Notes: generated by a model not told the origin, from the letters alone. A stretch of 5,204 nt of DNA from an uncultured Caulobacteraceae bacterium (GCA_937967425.1 CALBST010000186.1:1-5204); one strand, 5' to 3'; shown: positions 1 through 5,204, counted from the stretch's first letter. Numbers and translations are program-made.

Positions 1-1
1 G

Positions 2-46
2 CGGAAAGCGGTCGGCTTCGCTGCGCTAGACGGGATGCACGACTGA
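2..46 (+). CDS. possible 3' end of an upstream gene (partial)
   Basis: The second reading frame is open from the left edge to a TGA at 44-46 and reads RKAVGFAALDGMHD. Eleven of its 14 sense codons end in G or C, as expected for a real gene in this genome. The first frame is also open, to a TGA at 64-66 that overlaps the ATG of the next gene in an ATGA arrangement, but its codon use is poorer (10 of 21 codons end in G/C). In either case a co-directional gene probably ends just before the transporter and may be co-transcribed with it. The fragment is too short to assign a function. Confidence 0.3.
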   Translation, partial: RKAVGFAALDGMHD

Positions 47-62
47 AGGCAATGAAAGCGTC

Positions 63-677
63 ATGAACGAAGCGCTCGCTTTCCTGCAGCAGCCCCAGAT
101 CGCCATTCCGATCGTCATCGCGACGGTCGTGGCGATTTTCCTCAGCGGGCGGCGGTGGACGGCGCTCTATGTAGCGCTGATGCCGGTGATCAATTGGGCC
201 TTCGCCGGCATCAGCACGATCCCGCTTCCAGAGGCCATCGGCGGCGGCGAATGGCACCCCTTCACGGTCGTCACCGGGCTTGTGCTCGTCGTTCGAGATT
301 TCGCCCAACGGGAGATAAAGCACTGGATCTTCGGGGCGATGATTGTCGGCCTCGCACTCTCCACCTTGACCGCTTGGCCGGTGATCGTGGTGGCGAGCGG
401 CGTGGCGTTTCTCGTTAGCGAGACCGCCGACTGGGCGGTCTATACCTTCTCGAACCGCCCCCTTTCCGAGCGTATCCTGATCTCGAGCTGTATCTCCGCG
501 CCGATCGATCAGGCGCTTTTCCTCTACCTGGCGTCGCAGGTGGTGCCGGGCATATTCGCCTGGGGCAGCGTCATCACCGGCATCGTTTCGAAGCTCATTG
601 GGGCCTATGTCGTGTCCCGGATTGTTGCAGCGCACGAGCGCCGGCGCGGCCCTCAGAACGACATGAATCCCGCGTAA
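63..677 (+). CDS. VUT family membrane protein, putative queuosine-precursor transporter (YhhQ-like)
   Basis: A protein of 204 residues with about six hydrophobic segments, starting near residues 13-28 (IAIPIVIATVVAIFL) and ending near 165-188. Family-type motifs are visible: PFTVVTGLVLVVRDFAQRE around residues 66-84 (the membrane segment followed by R-D), SETADWAVYTF around 119-129, and APIDQALF around 145-152, where the acidic Asp-Asp/Glu-Trp-Tyr pattern is typical of the VUT family (PF02592). The characterised member, E. coli YhhQ, imports the 7-deazaguanine precursors preQ0/preQ1 for tRNA queuosine synthesis across the inner membrane. Substrate here is inferred from family only. The ATG at 63 is the only reasonable start; the nearest Shine-Dalgarno-like stretch (GAAGG, 45-49) lies 13 nt away, so initiation may depend partly on coupling to the upstream gene. 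Length is at the short end of normal for the family. No queuosine gene is visible next to it. Confidence 0.8.
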   Translation: MNEALAFLQQPQIAIPIVIATVVAIFLSGRRWTALYVALMPVINWAFAGISTIPLPEAIGGGEWHPFTVVTGLVLVVRDFAQREIKHWIFGAMIVGLALSTLTAWPVIVVASGVAFLVSETADWAVYTFSNRPLSERILISSCISAPIDQALFLYLASQVVPGIFAWGSVITGIVSKLIGAYVVSRIVAAHERRRGPQNDMNPA

Positions 678-694
678 ACCAGGACTTGCCGCTT

Positions 695-716
695 GCGCGG
701 GGGAACCCCCTCGCGC
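695..716 (+). terminator. GC-rich hairpin after the VUT gene, weak candidate terminator
   Basis: A 9-bp stem (GCGCGGGGG at 695-703 with CCCTCGCGC at 708-716, one G-T wobble) closes a 4-nt loop, AACC, 17 nt after the stop codon. There is no T-tract behind it, only ATAAGCGC. It could slow or stop transcription with help from Rho, or protect the 3' end of the mRNA. It is not a classical intrinsic terminator. Confidence 0.35.
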
Positions 717-734
717 ATAAGCGCATTGTGAAGA

Positions 735-780
735 GCCGGTCGCGTTGACCGGCGGTGGTGCGAAGTTCCGCAGAGTGCGG
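735..780 (+). promoter_or_regulatory. two consecutive hairpins in the leader region of the cold-shock gene
   Basis: Hairpin 1 is a perfect 7-bp stem, GCCGGTC (735-741) with GACCGGC (747-753), loop GCGTT. Hairpin 2 is a perfect 5-bp stem, CCGCA (768-772) with TGCGG (776-780), loop GAG. Neither is followed by T residues, so they are unlikely to be terminators. An A-rich, probably unpaired stretch follows (about 784-812). Cold-shock mRNAs commonly have long structured 5' leaders that act in temperature-dependent translation; a leader role is inferred here from position only. The transcription start is unknown and no convincing -35/-10 pair was found. Confidence 0.35.
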
Positions 781-820
781 CTGAATACAAACTCTCCAAC
801 AAAGCAGAAATTCGCGGTGA

Positions 821-860
821 CGTGCGTGCGCATAGGCGTGCGTGCGGCTGATGGCGTGCG
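821..860 (+). repeat. short direct repeats CGTGCGTGCG
   Basis: CGTGCGTGCG occurs at 821-830 and again at 837-846, 16 bp apart, with a shorter copy, GCGTGCG, at 854-860. The block lies 28-67 bp before the cold-shock gene start. It could be a set of protein-binding sites or simply local sequence duplication; no known motif was recognised. Confidence 0.4.
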
Positions 861-868
861 CCTCGGCC
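846..868 (+). promoter_or_regulatory. hairpin directly upstream of the cold-shock gene ribosome binding site
   Basis: Positions 846-851 (GGCTGA) pair with 863-868 (TCGGCC) with one wobble, and after one bulged T (852) the stem continues with 853-855 against 860-862, closing a GTGC loop. The stem ends 7 nt before the AGGAAA ribosome binding site. Such placement can influence ribosome access, which would suit temperature-dependent expression. Function is inferred. Confidence 0.35.
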
Positions 869-875
869 TATAATC

Positions 876-881
876 AGGAAA
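876..881 (+). promoter_or_regulatory. ribosome binding site of the cold-shock gene
   Basis: AGGAAA at 876-881 lies 6 nt before the ATG at 888 and decides the start. An in-frame GTG at 882 would extend the protein by two residues, but it touches the Shine-Dalgarno sequence and cannot be properly spaced from it. Confidence 0.65.
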
Positions 882-887
882 GTGGAA

Positions 888-1583
888 ATGAGCTTCGACG
901 ACGATTTCGGCGACGACGACAACAACGATCGGAAGAAAGACAAGCGCGGCGGACGCGGACGCGAGCGCGATCATCAAGAATTTGGCGGCGGCGACACCGG
1001 CGGCTTCGGCGGCGGTGATCGCGGCGGCTTCGGCGGTGGCGGCGGTTACGGCGGCGGCGGTGGCGGTGGCTATCGCGGCGGTGGTGGCGGCGGCTACGGC
1101 GGCGGCGGCGGTGGCTATCGCGGCGGCGGCGACCGTGGCGGCGGTGGCGGTGGCTACGGCGGCGGCGGATATCGCGGCGGCGGCGGCGGCTTCGGCGGCG
1201 GCGATCGTGGCGGCGGTGGCGGTGGCTATCGCGGCGGCGGTGGCGGCGGTGGCTACGGCGGCGGCGGTGGTGGATTCCGCGGCGGTGGCGGCGGCGGCTT
1301 CCGTCGTGAAGGTGGCGGTGGCGGCGGCTTCGGCGGCGGCGATCGTCCCCCGCGTGCGCCGCTCGGCGATCCGCAGGATGGCGTCGTGAAGTTCTTCAAC
1401 GGCGCCCGCGGCTTCGGCTTCATCACGCCGGACGGCGGCGGCGCGGACGTGTTCGTCCACGTCAGCGCTGTTGAGCGCGCCGGCCTCACGCAACTGGTCG
1501 AAGGCCAGAAGGTCAACTTCCAGACTTTGCCGGACACCAAGGGCAAAGGTCCGAAGGCCGTGAACCTGAAGGTTCTCGACTAG
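888..1583 (+). CDS. cold-shock-domain protein with long N-terminal glycine-rich region
   Basis: A protein of 231 residues in three parts. Residues 1-31 are acidic, then basic ([11 protein letters not shown] followed by an [13 protein letters not shown] stretch). Residues 33-151 are low complexity: 89 of 119 are Gly, interrupted by 8 Tyr, 6 Phe, 10 Arg and 4 Asp in units such as GGGYRGG and [10 protein letters not shown], resembling RGG/GY-rich RNA-binding tails. Residues 164-231 are one complete cold-shock domain with both RNA-binding motifs: RNP1-like RGFGFI (174-179) and RNP2 VFVHVS (188-193). CSD proteins bind single-stranded RNA/DNA and act as RNA chaperones or antiterminators in the cytoplasm. 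Standard bacterial Csp proteins are about 70 residues, so the first 160 residues are an addition; in the familiar plant glycine-rich CSPs the order is reversed, with the CSD first. Start is ATG 888, supported by AGGAAA. The gene is monocistronic, with a structured leader and its own terminator. The GGC/GGT tracts may vary in length between strains or be misassembled. The family assignment is firm; the role of the Gly-rich part is inferred. Confidence 0.9.
   Translation: MSFDDDFGDDDNNDRKKDKRGGRGRERDHQEFGGGDTGGFGGGDRGGFGGGGGYGGGGGGGYRGGGGGGYGGGGGGYRGGGDRGGGGGGYGGGGYRGGGGGFGGGDRGGGGGGYRGGGGGGGYGGGGGGFRGGGGGGFRREGGGGGGFGGGDRPPRAPLGDPQDGVVKFFNGARGFGFITPDGGGADVFVHVSAVERAGLTQLVEGQKVNFQTLPDTKGKGPKAVNLKVLD
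936..1343 (+). repeat. GGC/GGT-rich low-complexity repeat tract inside the cold-shock gene
   Basis: Dense GGC/GGT triplets with interspersed TAC/TAT, TTC, CGC/CGT and GAT codons. Imperfect copies of a unit close to GGCGGCTTCGGCGGCGGCGA recur near 1000, 1187 and 1324, and blocks encoding [10 protein letters not shown] or GGGGGGYGG alternate between them. The tract stays in frame throughout. Its repetitiveness keeps other frames open by chance, giving Ala/Val-rich and, on the other strand, Pro-rich shadow frames. Confidence 0.75.
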
Positions 1584-1606
1584 TGCTTCAGCCAGACTGA
1601 AAACCG

Positions 1607-1644
1607 AAGGCCCGCCAGGATCGCTCCCGGCGGGCCTTTTGTTT
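1607..1644 (+). terminator. intrinsic terminator of the cold-shock gene
   Basis: A perfect 8-bp GC stem, GGCCCGCC (1609-1616) with GGCGGGCC (1629-1636), is extended by AA/TT, closes a 12-nt loop and is followed by TTTTGTTT. It begins 23 nt after the TAG stop. The minus-strand gene ends at 1660, and read from that side the hairpin is followed by CTTCGGTTTT-like sequence, so it may act weakly in both directions between the convergent genes. Confidence 0.9.
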
Positions 1645-1659
1645 GTCCTTCATCCGCGC

Positions 1660-2685
1660 TCACTGAAGCGGCATGAAGATCTCGATTTGCGCCGGACGGC
1701 CATCGGCGCCCGCATCGTGCATGCGGTGCCAGGGATATACGCCCTCGCGCTTGGCAATGCGGTGAGCCTGCAAGTACGCGTCCATTTGTGCGTAGGCGGC
1801 GCCGACATTGTTGCGGTCACCCTCAACGAGAACGTGCATCACCTGCCCCGATGGCGTCTCACCGACCTGCACGCCGACCACGGTGAGCGGGCGGGCGCCT
1901 GCGTATGGATAGCCGACGCGGTAGGTCATGCGTTCTTGGGTCTGCTCAGTCACCACCCGGGTTAGCGGACCGGCTTGGGTGAGCTGATACTCGCTCATGA
2001 ACTGGCGAACTTGGTTGAGGCCGAGCAGTTCGGCGCGCTCGATTTCGGCTTCGTTGTTGCTCGCAACTTCCACGACTGAATAGACGAAAGGCTGCGGCGC
2101 CACTTCGTCGAACTGCGGATTGAGGTTCTCGAAGTCGACGTTCGGCAGCTGCTCGGCCAGCGTCTTCAAGCGCGCCAAGCCGTTATCGAGCTCCTTCTGC
2201 ACGACGCCGCGCAGAATGAGGTTCATGTAGCGGCACGGCACATTGATCCAGCCTTCACCGCACTCGGCCGTGACTGTCCAGTTCACCGCCGTCCCGCCTT
2301 CGACACGGCGGAGCAGCATGTCGGCGTTCAGTGTCGCGCGCTCACCCATTTCGAGGATGCTTTGGACTTCTTCATTGTGGACCGAGTCCACGATCGACAT
2401 GCGACCCGAGCCGACTTCGCGCACGTCGGAAACCCAGCGCATGGTTTGGCCGGCGCCAGGGTCGCCGTTGAAGGTGTAATCCGCGTCCGGATCGCGCGCG
2501 TAGTATGGCGACCATTCCTTGGCGATGCGCAGGTCGTTCACCATGGCGAACACCGCCGCGCGCGGACGCTCGACAGTCACTGTGCGCGTCACTTCAAGGG
2601 AGTTCGGCAGCAAAAACGTGCCGACGGCGAAAAGTGCGCCCAAAACGAGCGCAATCACCAGCAGCAAACCAAGAAACCATCTCAT
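1660..2685 (-). CDS. membrane-anchored SRPBCC domain plus GyrI-like effector-binding domain protein
   Basis: A protein of 341 residues from the chosen start. Residues 4-26 form one strongly hydrophobic helix, an uncleaved anchor or signal-anchor, after MRW. Residues about 28-180 look like an SRPBCC/polyketide-cyclase (START-like) domain: EVTRTVTVERPRAAVF, then NDLRIAKEWSPYY, and a later GxGQTMRW strand. From about residue 195 to the end the sequence resembles the GyrI-like/AraC effector-binding fold, with the typical alternation of strand and helix, a YAQMDAYLQAH helix and the closing IEIFMPLQ strand. Both folds bind small hydrophobic or cationic ligands in other proteins; no enzyme activity or ligand can be deduced here. 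The protein probably sits at the cytoplasmic membrane with both domains on one side. An upstream in-frame GTG at 2718 would add 11 residues without a ribosome binding site, so ATG 2685 is preferred, with a weak GGGGG about 10 nt ahead. It is convergent with the cold-shock gene. Confidence 0.75.
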   Translation of the reverse strand: MRWFLGLLLVIALVLGALFAVGTFLLPNSLEVTRTVTVERPRAAVFAMVNDLRIAKEWSPYYARDPDADYTFNGDPGAGQTMRWVSDVREVGSGRMSIVDSVHNEEVQSILEMGERATLNADMLLRRVEGGTAVNWTVTAECGEGWINVPCRYMNLILRGVVQKELDNGLARLKTLAEQLPNVDFENLNPQFDEVAPQPFVYSVVEVASNNEAEIERAELLGLNQVRQFMSEYQLTQAGPLTRVVTEQTQERMTYRVGYPYAGARPLTVVGVQVGETPSGQVMHVLVEGDRNNVGAAYAQMDAYLQAHRIAKREGVYPWHRMHDAGADGRPAQIEIFMPLQ

Positions 2686-2752
2686 GATGCGCCAGCCCCC
2701 GCGCGTAAGCACAAGCACTTAGCATTGGCGCGCGAACATCGCCACGAAACGC

Positions 2753-2768
2753 CATGCATGCTTGCATG
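2753..2768 (-). promoter_or_regulatory. perfect dyad CATGCA-N4-TGCATG, candidate operator
   Basis: CATGCA (2753-2758) and TGCATG (2763-2768) are perfect inverted copies separated by TGCT. The site lies about 68 bp upstream of the SRPBCC-GyrI gene, just downstream of the candidate promoter, where a repressor could block transcription. It is AT-richer than its surroundings. The regulator is unknown. Confidence 0.35.
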
Positions 2769-2774
2769 ACGCGC

Positions 2775-2810
2775 GGCTCCCTCGCGCCTAGCGCGAACGC
2801 GCGCAGTCAA
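2775..2810 (-). promoter_or_regulatory. possible promoter of the SRPBCC-GyrI gene, with overlapping inverted repeat
   Basis: On the minus strand TTGACT (2810-2805) is followed after 12 nt by GCTAGGC, loosely like the alphaproteobacterial (Caulobacter-type) housekeeping promoter pattern TTGAC-N10-14-GCTA. The second element is only a partial match. A perfect inverted repeat, TCGCGC (2782-2787) with GCGCGA (2791-2796), spacer CTA, overlaps it. Transcription would begin near 2780, leaving a leader of about 95 nt. Confidence 0.3.
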
Positions 2811-2879
2811 AATGTGCGTCATCAGCCAATCCGGACGACGCCCTCCCAGCCGGGAATTTGGTTACCACAGGGAAATGTC

Positions 2880-2895
2880 CGCCGTCAGCCCGGCG
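2880..2895 (-). terminator. small hairpin after the chorismate mutase gene, weak terminator candidate
   Basis: CGCCG (2880-2884) and CGGCG (2891-2895) form a 5-bp stem with a 6-nt loop, 10 nt past the TAG stop of the minus-strand gene. Only ACATTTCCC follows in the direction of transcription, so the T-tract is poor. The rest of the gap to 2686 holds the promoter and dyads described separately. Confidence 0.2.
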
Positions 2896-2905
2896 CTGCA
2901 GATGC

Positions 2906-3256
2906 CTAAACCCGTGTGGCGTCCCAGACATCAAATTCATGCGCGATGCAGCGTTCCATCAGTTCACGCCAGACCGGCTCGGCAATGGCCCAGGAAAGCC
3001 CCGTGCGCTCGGCTTCGGCTTTCACATTGGCCAGCACCTGATTGATGCGGGCTTCGTCGCGCACCACGTCGCGGCTGGGCTTAATCCGGGCCGCGGCGTG
3101 CATGTAGCCCTGACGGCGAGTGATGAGCGCGACCAGCATCCGGTCGATTTCATCGACGCCGGCGCGGACGTCGAGCATCGTCTTGCAGTCGTCTGGATCG
3201 GGCGCTTCGAAGCGGGTGGCGTCCGGCTCCGGCTCGATACGGTTGAGGTTTTTCAT
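2906..3256 (-). CDS. chorismate mutase, AroQ class, PchB-like sequence pattern
   Basis: A protein of 116 residues. The AroQ fold is an all-helical intertwined dimer that converts chorismate to prephenate, the branch point to Phe and Tyr, in the cytoplasm. Residues PDDC (21-24) and LDVRAGVDEID (28-38) match the start of Pseudomonas PchB, where PEDC likewise precedes the active-site Arg by seven residues. The predicted active-site residues fall at the same spacing as PchB Arg14, Arg31 and Lys42: Arg31, Arg48 and Lys59. The position equivalent to PchB Gln90 is Glu107, in IAHEFDVW. Glu there is common among ordinary AroQ mutases, so chorismate mutase is a better call than isochorismate-pyruvate lyase; no siderophore or salicylate genes are visible. 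An open frame extends to 3406, but that would overlap uvrC and adds a sequence unlike the family; ATG 3256 gives a normal length with a short acidic N-terminus. No clear ribosome binding site is seen. It is divergent from uvrC. Confidence 0.87.
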   Translation of the reverse strand: MKNLNRIEPEPDATRFEAPDPDDCKTMLDVRAGVDEIDRMLVALITRRQGYMHAAARIKPSRDVVRDEARINQVLANVKAEAERTGLSWAIAEPVWRELMERCIAHEFDVWDATRV

Positions 3257-3384
3257 GTGGATACCGTGGCGGGAGCCGCCTGCCCCGTCCAGGGGGCGCG
3301 GGGCCGCAGGACGATAGGTTCCATGTCGCGTCCCTGGGATCAGACCGAGCCCAACCCCATTTGTGACGGTACACTGACGACTCG
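3257..3384. promoter_or_regulatory. divergent intergenic region between chorismate mutase and uvrC
   Basis: This 128-bp gap must hold promoters for both genes unless they are transcribed from further away. A small hairpin, GCCCC (3282-3286) with GGGGC (3293-3297), sits in the presumed leader of the chorismate mutase gene. A TACACT (3370-3375) resembles a -10 box for uvrC but lacks a -35 partner and would give almost no leader. I found no alphaproteobacterial LexA box (GTTC-N7-GTTC or GAAC-N7-GAAC), so SOS control is not indicated. Confidence 0.4.
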
Positions 3385-5204
3385 ATGAGCGGCGCCGATA
3401 AACCAATCACGCCTCCGCTGGAGCATCTGCCCGCGGAAGATGCGCCGACGCCTGCCCTGAAGGGCATCGAGGCGATCCGCGATACATGGAAGCGGCTGCC
3501 GATGAAGCCGGGCGTCTACCGGATGATCGGCGCGGACGGCGAAGTGCTCTATGTCGGCAAGGCCAAAAGCCTGAAGAACCGTGTCGGCCAGTACGCGCAG
3601 GGGCGCGGCCATACGAACGCGATCTACCGGATGATCCATCAGACGGTGTCGATGGAAGTGATCGTCACGGCGACAGAGACGGAAGCTCTGCTGCTTGAGA
3701 CCAACATGATCAAGCGGCTGCGGCCGCGCTACAACGTGCTGATGCGGGACGATAAGAGCTTCCCGTTCATCGCCATCCGCACCGATCACGCGATCCCGGT
3801 TCTACAAAAGCATCGCGGCGCCAAGAGCTTCAAAGGCAAATTCTACGGGCCGTTCGCTTCTGCGGGTGCGGTGAACCGGACACTCAACACGCTGCAGAAG
3901 GCGTTTCTTCTGCGCTCGTGCTCGGACTCGACGTTCAGCGGCCGGACACGGCCCTGCATGCTCTATCAGATCAAACGCTGCTCGGCGCCCTGCACCGGAC
4001 TTGTAAGCGAGGCCGAGTATGCGGCGCTGGTGAAGGACAGCGTCGATTTCCTCGAAGGCCGCTCGGTGGAACTGCAGGATCGCCTCGCGGTCGAAATGCG
4101 CGAAGCCGCCGACAAGCTTGAGTTCGAACATGCGGCGCGTTTGCGCAACCGCATTCGGGCGCTGGCGAGCGTGCGCGCCTCACAGGGCATCAACCCGCAT
4201 ACATTCGATGAAGCGGATGTGTTCGCACTTCATGTCGAGGGCGGACAATCTTGCATCCAGGTGTTCTTCTTCCGCGCCGGCCAAAATTGGGGCAACCGCG
4301 CCTATTTCCCGCGTCACGGCGGCGAGGAAACGCCCGAGGACATTCTCGGCGCGTTCATCGCGCAATTCTACGATGATCGAGAGCCGCCGAAACTCGTGCT
4401 CAGCAACGTAGAGCCGACCGATCGGGAATTACTCGAAGAAGCGCTGTGCGTGAAAGCTGAATGCAAAGTCGAAATCCGCAAGCCGGAGCGCGGCGAGAAG
4501 CGCGAGATCGTCGACGCCGCATTGCTCAATGCGCGCGAAGCGCTTGGGCGGCGCTTGGCGGAAACCGGCAGCGTGGCCAAGCTGCTGGATGGCGTGGCGG
4601 AAGTGTTCGGCCTTTCGCAGCGGCCGGAGCGGATCGAAGTTTACGACAACAGCCACATCCAAGGCGCCAATGCTCTCGGTGCGATGATCGTCGCTGGGCC
4701 GGAAGGCTTCATCAAAAACCAATACCGCAAGTTCAACATGAAAGCGGAAGAGTTCGACGGCGACGACTTCGCGATGATGAAAGCGATGATCCGCCGCCGC
4801 TTTGCGCGGATGTTGCAGGAGCGCGAGGAAGCGTCTGAGCCCTCCTCCCTTGTGGGGGAGAGCGCGAATGCTGACAGCCCCCCACCCCCTGCCCCCGCCC
4901 CAAAAGGGGGCGGGGGACGCGTTGCTGACGGCGGTGTCGATTTTTCGAAAGAGCGCGACGAGCCGGAGCGCGATTCAAAATTCGGCGCGTGGCCCGATCT
5001 CGTGCTGATCGACGGCGGCGATGGGCAGCTCAACTCGGCGCTCGAAGCGCTGGACGAGCTCGGCCTGAAGAACCGCATCGTCATCGCCGGCATCGCCAAA
5101 GGCGCCGACCGCGACGCGGGGCGCGAGCGTTTCTTCATTCCCGGCAAACCGGCGTTCCGGCTCGACGAGAAGAGCCCGGTTCTCTACTACCTGCAGCGGC
5201 TCCG
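3385..5204 (+). CDS. uvrC: UvrABC system protein C, excision endonuclease (3' end beyond window)
   Basis: In nucleotide excision repair UvrC binds the UvrB-DNA complex and cuts on both sides of the lesion. The first 606 residues are present and open to the edge. Domains in order: GIY-YIG nuclease (PGVY 42-45, YVGKAK 56-61, Arg66, ALLLE ending at Glu105) for the 3' cut; four cysteines, Cys179, 191, 199 and 203, with exactly the spacing of the E. coli [4Fe-4S] ligands Cys154, 166, 174 and 178; a UVR motif for UvrB contact (about 225-260); and the RNase H-like nuclease for the 5' cut, with Asp421 (YDNSH), Asp460 (GDDF) and Asp543 (LIDGG) matching E. coli Asp399, 438 and 466. The catalytic His and the helix-hairpin-helix tail lie outside. 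Start ATG 3385 is the only one after an in-frame stop at 3364; it adds about 25 residues compared with E. coli and lacks a clear ribosome binding site. Between Asp460 and Asp543 the protein is about 55 residues longer than E. coli; part of this is a palindromic repeat-like segment read in frame. Confidence 0.96.
   Translation, partial: MSGADKPITPPLEHLPAEDAPTPALKGIEAIRDTWKRLPMKPGVYRMIGADGEVLYVGKAKSLKNRVGQYAQGRGHTNAIYRMIHQTVSMEVIVTATETEALLLETNMIKRLRPRYNVLMRDDKSFPFIAIRTDHAIPVLQKHRGAKSFKGKFYGPFASAGAVNRTLNTLQKAFLLRSCSDSTFSGRTRPCMLYQIKRCSAPCTGLVSEAEYAALVKDSVDFLEGRSVELQDRLAVEMREAADKLEFEHAARLRNRIRALASVRASQGINPHTFDEADVFALHVEGGQSCIQVFFFRAGQNWGNRAYFPRHGGEETPEDILGAFIAQFYDDREPPKLVLSNVEPTDRELLEEALCVKAECKVEIRKPERGEKREIVDAALLNAREALGRRLAETGSVAKLLDGVAEVFGLSQRPERIEVYDNSHIQGANALGAMIVAGPEGFIKNQYRKFNMKAEEFDGDDFAMMKAMIRRRFARMLQEREEASEPSSLVGESANADSPPPPAPAPKGGGGRVADGGVDFSKERDEPERDSKFGAWPDLVLIDGGDGQLNSALEALDELGLKNRIVIAGIAKGADRDAGRERFFIPGKPAFRLDEKSPVLYYLQRL
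4831..4920 (+). repeat. GC-rich palindromic repeat-like element inserted in frame in uvrC
   Basis: The segment contains a perfect 10-bp inverted repeat, CCCCCGCCCC (4892-4901) with GGGGCGGGGG (4907-4916), loop AAAAG, and a second 7-bp hairpin, CTCCTCC (4842-4848) with GGGGGAG (4854-4860), one wobble. Short inverted ends GCGTC (4831-4835) and GACGC (4916-4920) frame a span of 90 bp, exactly 30 codons (residues 483-512). It encodes a Pro/Gly/Ala-rich stretch including [14 protein letters not shown], unlike UvrC. Its layout resembles the C-run/G-run interspersed palindromic repeats scattered between genes in many alphaproteobacteria; that relationship is inferred and the boundaries are approximate. 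It lies in a loop before the LIDGG motif, so the protein can probably tolerate it. Confidence 0.6.

Noticed and set aside
745..750. TTGACC as the -35 of a cold-shock promoter
   Set aside because: No acceptable -10 occurs 15-19 nt downstream, and the bases are part of the 735-753 hairpin.
869..874. Perfect TATAAT before the cold-shock gene
   Set aside because: It lies only 14 bp from the ATG and partners with no -35 (GGCTGA at 846-851), so transcription from it would lose the ribosome binding site. Chance or a minor site is more likely.
982..1389. Ala/Val-rich open frame overlapping the cold-shock gene
   Set aside because: It arises because GGC triplets read one base over give GCG/GCC. It has no ribosome binding site and stops just inside the cold-shock domain; the Gly frame leads into intact RNP motifs.
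1253..1546. Pro-rich open frame on the minus strand
   Set aside because: It is the antisense image of the Gly-rich tract and cold-shock domain, with no start signals of its own.
2858..3388. Long open frame on the plus strand opposite the chorismate mutase gene
   Set aside because: It is antisense to a gene with clear AroQ active-site residues; no domain is recognisable in it.
3257..3406. Extension of the chorismate mutase frame to 3406
   Set aside because: The extra 50 residues do not resemble the family, would overlap the uvrC start, and begin without a ribosome binding site.
3340..4722. Several minus-strand open frames inside uvrC
   Set aside because: They are shadows of the GC-rich uvrC codons; uvrC is supported by every expected motif.
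4831..4920. The C-run/G-run hairpin as an intrinsic terminator or a frameshift that breaks uvrC
   Set aside because: No T-tract follows, the reading frame continues unbroken, and LIDGG and the following UvrC motifs are intact.

Overview
The window looks like a chromosomal housekeeping stretch from a GC-rich alphaproteobacterium. The evidence is the strong G/C bias at third codon positions, a UvrC with the long loop and [10 protein letters not shown] motif usual in alphaproteobacteria, and an AroQ-type chorismate mutase of the alphaproteobacterial kind. A Caulobacterales/Hyphomonadaceae-like host would fit, but the sequence alone cannot settle this. I see no tRNA, rRNA, CRISPR array, transposase, phage gene or obvious multi-gene novel system.

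Layout. (1) At 1-46 there may be the last codons of a gene entering from the left. At 63-677 (+) lies a six-helix membrane protein of the VUT/YhhQ family (putative queuosine-precursor transporter). (2) A 210-bp gap holds several hairpins and a CGTGCG repeat. It leads into 888-1583 (+), a cold-shock-domain protein whose single C-terminal nucleic-acid-binding domain is preceded by about 119 residues that are 75% glycine (G-rich/RGG-like, with regularly placed Tyr, Phe and Arg). A textbook intrinsic terminator follows at 1607-1644. (3) At 1660-2685 (-) lies a membrane-anchored two-domain protein: an SRPBCC (START-like) domain followed by a GyrI-like effector-binding domain. Its upstream region has two perfect dyads and a possible promoter. 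(4) At 2906-3256 (-) lies a small AroQ chorismate mutase closest in motif pattern to the PchB-like subgroup. (5) Divergent from it, 3385 to the right edge (+) is uvrC, the nucleotide-excision-repair endonuclease, cut by the window edge before its last catalytic residue and its helix-hairpin-helix tail.

The genes do not form an evident pathway: transport, RNA chaperoning, ligand binding, aromatic amino acid synthesis and DNA repair sit side by side, mostly as single transcription units. The two most notable points are an in-frame, GC-rich palindromic repeat-like segment inside uvrC (about 4831-4920), placed between two catalytic aspartates, and the N-terminal glycine-rich extension of the cold-shock protein with its structured leader.
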